IMG/VR virus record: IMGVR_UViG_3300010885_015116
Location: 1 to 29,198 of that record
DNA: 29,198 bases
Origin: a virus
Strand: one strand, 5' to 3'
Below the pieces are notes generated by a model. That model was given only the letters and a program-made list of their open reading frames with translations, did no database searches and was not told where the DNA came from. The translations under genes and the position numbers were made by a program. Every line of letters starts with the position of its first letter. Position 1 is the stretch's first letter. Of the stretch, positions 23,922 to 29,198 are shown piece after piece.

Positions 23922-26540
23922 TTATGCTGATCTTCCTGTACCGGTCTTGCCTGGTTCCATTAGACCAGTGTTGAGATCATAATCTCCGGGCAAATTAAAG
24001 TTCACTTCAAAATACACTTGTCTCGATTCGCTGTTGATTGTGCCATCTGCAAAAAACGGATCTGGTTTAAAACGTGCGGCGCTGGCTCCATACGCCACTT
24101 CTCCTTGAAATATCCAAGCAGGATCTCCTATAATTCTGACATCTGCATGAGCAAGATCTTCTGGACTGTATAATTTATCTGCGGCATTGGCAGCCGGTTC
24201 ATTTGTTCGTCCTTGGGCTCCTTGACTGCTTTGCCCACTTCTCGGTGAAAACTTCTTTTTGACCAGATCATTGAGTTCTCCCAGGTCACTAGTGCGTGAG
24301 TCAGTAGTAGGAGCACCACTTAAGATTCTAGTGTACAAAGTATTGTAAGTCTGTTCATAATTTATTATGGCAGTATTTTGCCCTGTGAACCAATAAGGAT
24401 AACTCTTGTTTACTCCTCGAAATGCTGTGGTTGGAAAATATGCACTGTCTACAGTGGCCACCCAATAAGGAGTCAACACGTATCTTATTTTATAAGCATA
24501 GTCTTTGCGTTTTTCATCCCAATCAATTGGCTCTGCCGCAAATCCAACCTGGAACCAGGCAAGATTTTGCCCGCCCTTGCCTTGTGGCTTTTGTACGCCA
24601 CTGGTGGGATCAACGACCACTGTTTGTTGATCTTGGATATAGGTACTGTTTCTGGCCATTTGGTCCAGGAACTGTATAATTTGCATCCCTGCTTTTGCTC
24701 GCAAAGTATTAGTTGCAAAGTCTGCACTTTGTTTGCTAGGGTTGAGTTGATCGGCAGCGGTGCCGCCTTTGGGCATGGCACTGTTGGATGGATCTATACC
24801 TCCGCGATATGTTACCAATGCATTAGCAAGAGCATCGCTGGCAAATTCAACTTCATAGATATCGGCAAGACTTTGTGTACCATCTGCCACTAGATCTTGT
24901 TGATATTTGTTTAGTGCGGCAAACAATCCTTTGTTTACAGTGAGATTTTTCTTAGGAGCGGTGTTGGCTTTTCCTGGAGCAGCCTGACTGTTAGGATTTA
25001 CCGGAGGAGTATATGAGGACCCACTGCCTGGTGCGGCTGCCAGTTGTGCTTGTGTTAACACTCCAACCCCAGTGCCATTGGAAGTGCCGCTGGTAGTTGT
25101 TATAGTAGCATTGTCAATGGCTCTGATAGAGGCCTGTGTATTAGGTGGAGTTACCGCAGGCCTGCCATTAGAATCCACAGCATTGGCAGTTACTACCAGT
25201 TGTCCGGCTAGTGCTTCTTTGAGGGTACCGGCTGCTATTTCGAGATCGTATGGTATAGTTCCACGATTGGATCCAGCATTGATGTTATTACCCGGAGTAA
25301 CACATTCAAAGTTGTACTCTACTGCCTTGCTCCCAACTTTGAATTTTAATTCGGAGATCTGAAAAGGTATGTATTTTTCTACCACAGCGTTGGGATCTGC
25401 ACCACCGTCGGGTTTTTGAACTCCGCCACGTACCAAGTTACCACTGGAATCATAACCATAAAATTTTATAACCATTAGATAGTTCTGACCTCCCCAGGGT
25501 GCTTGACCACCACCACCAGACTTTTTACGATTGATGTTGCCTTTGTAGATATAGTCCAATACAGCGTCATTGAGATTGTTGATCAAAGTGATCCCGTTCG
25601 GCTCAATCACACTAAATTTCATATTGGTACTATTGTGTGGGCTACCTGTGCCTTTGCCCGATATCAGACCATTGATTTCTACGTTGTCAATATAGTAGTC
25701 TAAACTGAAATAAGGATTTCTACCTGCTGTGGCGGCTGTGTTTCCTGAGGCGTTGGCAGCGGCACCACCACTTTGAAACAGCAAGGCATATCCTGCAACG
25801 TTTCTTTTGGCCGAAGTTATTAGTCTACGATAGCCTGCTGAATCCATGAGATAAACTGAGATGTTGTAGGTGTAACTTGCATATTGATCAAGTACGTTGC
25901 CTTGTGGAGTTATTGTCTGAACTGTGGAGAACAGTGTGTCAATTGAATTTTGTGTGGCGTTCTTGGACTGTCCACTGTCTTCATTGCCTGCGGCAGCACC
26001 AGGGCCTCCAGCAGGTGCATAGTTCGGACCAGGATCATACAAATCACCATTTTCAGGATTGCGTCTGAGATTAGATACTGTGCCATCATCATTGATAACT
26101 GGCAATCCGCTGTTGTTTCTTATAGCCTGTGTTTGTTCAGCGGTCCTGACTGTAGCATTTGTGCCTTCTGTGGGATCAGATTCTATAGTTGGCGTGGCTT
26201 TGGCATTAGTGCCTGATCCTGAGCCAGCGGGTGTAATTCGTCCAGTAGGTGTAATTACTTGCTGACCTTTAGGAGGCAAATTAGAATTAGCACCTTCATC
26301 GCGGGCTAGATTAGCGTTAGTCACAATGTCACCAGCACTTGCTGAAGCAAGTACTGATTTTAACTCTGCTTCAAGTGCTAGAATTTGCCCCGGAATAGTT
26401 GCAACTTCTTCTGTGTATCTTGCAATAATAGCCCGGTTGCTTTGTAAATTTCTGTCTAGATTTGACAGGCCGTTACGAGCGATTCGTAATCTTTCTCTTA
26501 GTCGAGCGATCTCACTAGTGATATCTTGTGCTGTGGCCAT
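23922..26540 (-). CDS. Baseplate hub-like virion protein, 872 aa
   Basis: Residues 1-65 predict as a coiled coil (ARLRERLRIARNGLSNLDRN, heptad-like Leu/Ile). Residues about 68-187 are the low-complexity linker shared with the 316-aa protein. Residues about 217-400 form a beta-rich domain (YASYTYNISVYLMDSAGYRR; NPYFSLDYYIDNVEINGLIS). Another linker (about 480-540) precedes a large C-terminal domain with IIQFLDQMARNSTYIQDQ, DWDEKRKDYAYKIRYVLTPY and FRGVNKSYPYWFTGQNTAII. From memory these motifs mark a conserved tail-hub family of aquatic myoviruses. Lying between gp53-like and gp5-like genes, it is a good candidate for the hub ring to which the spike binds (gp27 role), but I see no direct similarity to T4 gp27. 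No membrane or enzyme motif is visible. Confidence 0.62.
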   Translation of the reverse strand: MATAQDITSEIARLRERLRIARNGLSNLDRNLQSNRAIIARYTEEVATIPGQILALEAELKSVLASASAGDIVTNANLARDEGANSNLPPKGQQVITPTGRITPAGSGSGTNAKATPTIESDPTEGTNATVRTAEQTQAIRNNSGLPVINDDGTVSNLRRNPENGDLYDPGPNYAPAGGPGAAAGNEDSGQSKNATQNSIDTLFSTVQTITPQGNVLDQYASYTYNISVYLMDSAGYRRLITSAKRNVAGYALLFQSGGAAANASGNTAATAGRNPYFSLDYYIDNVEINGLISGKGTGSPHNSTNMKFSVIEPNGITLINNLNDAVLDYIYKGNINRKKSGGGGQAPWGGQNYLMVIKFYGYDSSGNLVRGGVQKPDGGADPNAVVEKYIPFQISELKFKVGSKAVEYNFECVTPGNNINAGSNRGTIPYDLEIAAGTLKEALAGQLVVTANAVDSNGRPAVTPPNTQASIRAIDNATITTTSGTSNGTGVGVLTQAQLAAAPGSGSSYTPPVNPNSQAAPGKANTAPKKNLTVNKGLFAALNKYQQDLVADGTQSLADIYEVEFASDALANALVTYRGGIDPSNSAMPKGGTAADQLNPSKQSADFATNTLRAKAGMQIIQFLDQMARNSTYIQDQQTVVVDPTSGVQKPQGKGGQNLAWFQVGFAAEPIDWDEKRKDYAYKIRYVLTPYWVATVDSAYFPTTAFRGVNKSYPYWFTGQNTAIINYEQTYNTLYTRILSGAPTTDSRTSDLGELNDLVKKKFSPRSGQSSQGAQGRTNEPAANAADKLYSPEDLAHADVRIIGDPAWIFQGEVAYGASAARFKPDPFFADGTINSESRQVYFEVNFNLPGDYDLNTGLMEPGKTGTGRSA
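25980..26339 (-). repeat. Shared linker, copy in the 872-aa protein
   Basis: Residues about 68-187, homologous to the linker of the 316-aa protein (see the copy at 23333-23695). Here the FDPRQE element is replaced by a diverged stretch (NGDLYDPGPNYAPAGGPGA). Confidence 0.75.
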
Positions 26541-26543
26541 ATG

Positions 26544-26843
26544 TTAGAAACCTAACACACTTCTTAGCGTGGTAATTTTGGGTAGATAGATTGTGACGCC
26601 AGCCTTGAAGTCCAAAGGAGGTGCTGTAAGTGTATTGGGGTTGCGTTGATAAAACACCCACCATAATTCAGCAGAGTCATACAAGTCAAATGCCAGCAAG
26701 TCGGGTCTATACTGATAGGTTTGATTGATCAACATCAGTTGATCGTCGGCCTCTTTAGGAATGGCTCGATTGGTCATCACGTCCAAGAAAAACTGACTAT
26801 ATCCAGTATTATAATAGGCGCTGGTTGCGGTATAAGTTGACAT
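26544..26843 (-). CDS. 53: gp53-like baseplate wedge protein (LysM-like fold), 99 aa
   Basis: In T4, gp53 clamps wedges together in the inner baseplate and carries a LysM-like domain. Here the whole protein is about that domain: YQYRPDLLAFDLYDSAELWW (residues 47-66), VFYQRNPNTLTAPPLDFKAG (67-86) and VTIYLPK (87-93). The order of a Y-R-P-D strand, an aromatic L-W-W helix, an N-P turn and a final I-Y-L-P strand is characteristic of the family. T4 gp53 has 196 residues, so this is a short version. The N-terminus (SAYYNTGYSQFFLDVMTNRA) may make the wedge contact. The start overlaps the stop of the 723-aa gene (TAATG); the 872-aa gene follows after 3 nt. Confidence 0.82.
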   Translation of the reverse strand: MSTYTATSAYYNTGYSQFFLDVMTNRAIPKEADDQLMLINQTYQYRPDLLAFDLYDSAELWWVFYQRNPNTLTAPPLDFKAGVTIYLPKITTLRSVLGF

Positions 26844-29014
26844 TACCAGAATCCTCCTTTGAGTTGATTGCCATTGTTGTATTGTCGATTATCAAACACT
26901 TTGCTGACCTGTTGACGACTCTGCATCGGGTAAAGTGTTAGTTCAATATCTATTTTGGTTGGAACATATGTAGGCTGATTTTGCCCCAGCGTCGGTGGTG
27001 GTGGTGGATAAAACAGCGCACCTTTGTTTATGCCTTGACTACTGAACAAGTTTTGTAATCTTGCCACCGCACCCGAAATTGGATTGGTTGGAAGGTCTTG
27101 TCTGTTTCGTCGAGTCAGCATGTTGGTACCGTTTATGTTAGTGGACCTGGCACGTATGTAGTCTATGTCGCCAGGTAAACTATAATTAAAACTGGCTACT
27201 ACACAAGGGTGTTGTGCAAATTGATATTCTCCCAGTCCTGTTAGATAGACCAAGGGAGGAGGAGCGCCACGATTGGGATCTTGGCCGTAGAACATTTTGG
27301 TCGCTGAGCGAAAGAAATGTATCACAGCCAAGAGGTAATCTGCTTCTGCACTATCCTGTGCTGTGAATGTGGCACTCAATGAAACCTGATCTGCATAACT
27401 GCCTTTGTAAAAATATCCTTTATAGTTGCTGTGTGTAAGAGCCTGTGCTTCATAGTCAGCCTTGTAGTTGAGCATGATTTTGGGAGTGTATGGGAATATT
27501 ACTCCATCTGTTTGCCGCAACGGCAACAAGATACCTGGGTTGGGTGCATTGTATAGATAGGTAGCACCTGGTGCCAATTGTAATCTCACACGCCAGTCAC
27601 CGTTGTTGACCACTCGCTTTTGTGCGGCTAGTACTGCCTGTTGTTGTGCCAACTGGCGACCAACCTGTGTTTGAATTGCTGAGTTTTCAGCGGCTGTGGT
27701 GAATGGTGCTGCCGGGAAAATTGGTGTGCCGTCAGCATTAACTGGATTGCCTGCGGCATCAACAAATCCACCACTGCCATTAGGGTCCGGCAACACAGGA
27801 CCAAATGCCTGGCCATCAACTGGTGCGGCTGTTCTAGTTGGGTTAATCACTGTGGCAGTGATCTGTTGGGGTCCTATAAAACTAGGATCACTATTGACTT
27901 CAACAACAGGAACATTTGATCCTGCTGTGGTGGCCCGGTAACTGGCTGAGTTAGTGTCAATAGATGCTTCGTTGAATTGAATTGTTTCTTGTGTGGTAGC
28001 AATGTAGGCTTGATTTTCGTTGACGCTTTGAGTTTGATCAAAGACATTTTGCACTTGAGCGGCGTTGTTGGCTTCCAGTACTGCTCGACGTTCTGCACTG
28101 ATGTTGGGATCGGCTAGTTCAGCATTGTTCTGTGCAATGTAACTTTCACTGTCTGCAATTTTTTGTTGTGCTGACTGAATTGTTTGCGTGGCTGTTGCTA
28201 TTCCATCTTGGCCTCGAGAGATTTCAGCGGCTGCCTGATCAATGTTAGTGAGATAAGGATTAGGAGACTCAGCATTGAGTCGGGCGGCCGCGGCCGCTGT
28301 CTGTTGATTGGCGGCGGCTATTGCGGCACCAGTGCCATTGTCGACTGTGGGGGCAAGCCCGTTTACGAATGCAGGGTTAATGCCTCTTGTGACTTGTGCT
28401 GTTTGTGCGGCATCAAGGATAGTTAATCCGTATGCATCTTGTGTGGGCGAGGCTGCCTTTGATGTCAATGCCGACAAAGATCTTTGTACCGTTGCTTGTT
28501 GTGCGTAAGGATTTGCAGCCGGTGTTTTAGCAGTCAATGCTGACACGGCTTTTTGCACCGTGCTGGTGGTTGATGCCGCAACATCTTTGATTGAGTTAAA
28601 GAAATTGCTGGTGCTGGGCAAACTAGTCAGTGGTGATCCAGGAAGTTGTGGTATGCCAAGTCTGGCACGTATGTAAGGGTCCGTAGGATCTGCTCCACCA
28701 AGATTTTGTATTTGATCAGGCGTCAATCCCAAATAAGGATCAGGTACTGCGGCAGCAGGATTGAATACGCTTTCTTGTACTTCTTGGCGCGGATCAAAAA
28801 CATTTTCTGTTACAGCATCGGGATTTTGTACAGTTTGTCCAGGATAATTGTCGTCCCACCAGCCGCCGTCGCCTGCTAGACTTTGATTTTGTCCATAGAA
28901 ATTTTCGCCTCCTTGAGCATCAGCATCGGCGTTGTACAAAAATTCATCGCCATCATTGGCCACAATAGCATCTACGTTTAGCGGTTCGATTGAGATAAAA
29001 TTCTCTTCATCCAT
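26843..29014 (-). CDS. Tail tube/baseplate junction protein candidate, 723 aa
   Basis: This is the first gene of the leftward run. The N-terminal 90 residues are acidic and end with ENVFDPRQEVQESVFNPAA (70-88), the motif shared with the 316-aa protein. Residues about 90-465 are Ala/Gln/Thr-rich and helical, with a probable coiled coil at about 255-355. The C-terminal folded domain (about 470-723) has GVIFPYTPKIMLNYKADYEA (504-523), EADYLLAVIHFFRSATKMFY (557-576), PPPLVYLTGLGEYQF and NYSLPGDIDYIR. I recall this domain from baseplate/tail-tube-cap proteins of cyanophage-like myoviruses, so a gp48/gp54-type role is possible. A run of five prolines lies at about 670-674, and the end is QLKGGFW. 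The ribosome binding site AAGGA sits 6 nt before the ATG. Confidence 0.6.
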   Translation of the reverse strand: MDEENFISIEPLNVDAIVANDGDEFLYNADADAQGGENFYGQNQSLAGDGGWWDDNYPGQTVQNPDAVTENVFDPRQEVQESVFNPAAAVPDPYLGLTPDQIQNLGGADPTDPYIRARLGIPQLPGSPLTSLPSTSNFFNSIKDVAASTTSTVQKAVSALTAKTPAANPYAQQATVQRSLSALTSKAASPTQDAYGLTILDAAQTAQVTRGINPAFVNGLAPTVDNGTGAAIAAANQQTAAAAARLNAESPNPYLTNIDQAAAEISRGQDGIATATQTIQSAQQKIADSESYIAQNNAELADPNISAERRAVLEANNAAQVQNVFDQTQSVNENQAYIATTQETIQFNEASIDTNSASYRATTAGSNVPVVEVNSDPSFIGPQQITATVINPTRTAAPVDGQAFGPVLPDPNGSGGFVDAAGNPVNADGTPIFPAAPFTTAAENSAIQTQVGRQLAQQQAVLAAQKRVVNNGDWRVRLQLAPGATYLYNAPNPGILLPLRQTDGVIFPYTPKIMLNYKADYEAQALTHSNYKGYFYKGSYADQVSLSATFTAQDSAEADYLLAVIHFFRSATKMFYGQDPNRGAPPPLVYLTGLGEYQFAQHPCVVASFNYSLPGDIDYIRARSTNINGTNMLTRRNRQDLPTNPISGAVARLQNLFSSQGINKGALFYPPPPPTLGQNQPTYVPTKIDIELTLYPMQSRQQVSKVFDNRQYNNGNQLKGGFW
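28748..28810 (-). repeat. FDPRQE / ESVFNPAA motif, copy in the 723-aa protein
   Basis: Residues about 69-89 (ENVFDPRQEVQESVFNPAA) match 166-184 of the 316-aa protein (ESVFDPRQEITESVFNPAA, at 23366-23428) in 15 of 19 positions. Each copy is itself a double E-x-V-F-(D/N)-P motif. Confidence 0.8.
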
Positions 29015-29032
29015 GTTTGTTCCTTGACCCTG

Positions 29033-29039
29033 TATTTAA
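29033..29039 (-). promoter_or_regulatory. Candidate late promoter, TTAAATA, for the structural operon
   Basis: The minus strand reads GGTTAAATACAGGG, 18 nt before the first ATG of the structural run, with AAGGA as ribosome binding site in between. It matches seven of eight positions of the T4 late consensus TATAAATA if the second T is counted as a mismatch. As the only such motif noticed upstream of the first gene, it is the likeliest main late promoter here. Confidence 0.4.
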
Positions 29040-29070
29040 CCAAAAAATTAACTGGTCCGTTTATAAAAGG

Positions 29071-29098
29071 TTGACAACTAGTACAAATGTGCTACAAT
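29071..29098 (+). promoter_or_regulatory. Sigma70-type promoter, divergent from the structural operon
   Basis: TTGACA (29071-29076) is a perfect -35 box and TACAAT (29093-29098) is one base from a consensus -10, separated by 16 nt. Transcription would begin near 29105 and leave a leader of about 23 nt that contains the AAAGGAA ribosome binding site. Such a promoter is read by unmodified host RNA polymerase, which suggests early or constitutive expression. Confidence 0.82.
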
Positions 29099-29127
29099 AA
29101 GTAATATTTTAAAGGAATCCCCAGTCA

Positions 29128-29198
29128 ATGACTGCAACTATCCGTGCCACACCCAAAACCAACTATCTCAACAACAGAGATATTCTCAAAGAGATACA
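29128..29198 (+). CDS. Partial CDS (N-terminal 23 aa), phage protein of unknown function
   Basis: ATG at 29128 follows AAAGGAA (29111-29117) with 10-nt spacing and a strong promoter, and the frame is open to the window edge. The peptide is MTATIRATPKTNYLNNRDIL, then KEI. A start followed by N-Y-L-N-N-x-D-I-L is, from memory, a recurring opening of a conserved phage protein in aquatic T4-like genomes, but I know no function and 23 residues do not allow a family call. It is the only plus-strand gene in the window and marks a divergent transcription unit. Confidence 0.78.
   Translation, partial: MTATIRATPKTNYLNNRDILKEI

Noticed and set aside
24378-24893. Long plus-strand frame of 171 codons, and similar ones at 21571-22044 and 5342-5800
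   Set aside because: They lie fully opposite well-supported minus-strand genes, lack ribosome binding sites and have compositions expected of reverse frames.
28284-28297. GCGGCCGCGGCCGC palindrome as a regulatory or attachment site
   Set aside because: It lies inside the 723-aa gene and encodes an alanine run; composition explains it.
29060-29085. Minus-strand sigma70 promoter (TTTGTA-16-TATAAA) for the structural operon
   Set aside because: The -35 match is poor and the boxes overlap the divergent promoter; the TTAAATA motif closer to the gene fits a late operon better.
1-29198. tRNA genes, CRISPR arrays, insertion sequences, integrase or attachment sites
   Set aside because: I looked for cloverleaf-like stretches, regular direct repeats, transposase motifs and terminal repeats and recognised none; nearly all bases lie in the genes listed.

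Overview
The window is a late structural region of an uncultured tailed phage with a T4-type contractile (myovirus) tail. Almost all coding is on the minus strand in one tightly packed, mostly overlapping gene run transcribed from right (29014) to left. The calls rest on recognisable gp53-like, gp5-like spike, gp25-like and gp6-like baseplate proteins in a synteny typical of marine and freshwater T4-like phages. No host gene, tRNA, CRISPR array or insertion sequence was seen. The host cannot be named from the sequence.

Layout in transcription order on the minus strand: a 723-aa tail or baseplate protein (26843-29014), gp53-like wedge protein (26544-26843), 872-aa hub-like protein (23922-26540), 316-aa protein (22970-23920), gp5-like central spike (21447-22970), 484-aa helical protein (19996-21450), gp25-like wedge/sheath initiator (19601-19975), enlarged gp6-like wedge protein (16117-19557), and a giant 4207-aa mosaic protein (3494-16117) in the place where gp7 lies in T4. 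A tail-fibre/adhesin cluster follows: a newly noted 47-aa gene (3331-3474), a 205-aa protein, a 400-aa fibre-like protein and a 332-aa Ser/Thr/Gly-rich protein. A strong intrinsic terminator (421-464) closes this run. Beyond it are a 102-aa conserved phage protein and the first 36 codons of another gene, which runs off the left edge.

At the right end a near-consensus sigma70-type promoter (29071-29098) drives a divergent plus-strand gene that runs off the window. The boundary between a rightward, host-polymerase-read module and the leftward late module therefore lies at about 29015-29127. Every minus-strand spacer of 19 nt or more within the structural run, and the spacer upstream of its first gene, carries a TAAATA core resembling the T4 late promoter (TATAAATA).

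The genes fit together as one baseplate. Hub and spike proteins (872, 316, gp5-like, 484) and wedge proteins (gp53-, gp25-, gp6-like) surround the tube. The giant protein and the fibre-like proteins probably form the outer, host-contacting parts. The most unusual features are a probable seven-bladed FG-GAP (integrin-alpha-type) propeller inside the giant protein, a short domain cassette inserted into a carbohydrate-binding-like module, linker segments shared among three different baseplate proteins, and a 47-aa gene whose product repeats the N-terminal motif of its overlapping neighbour.
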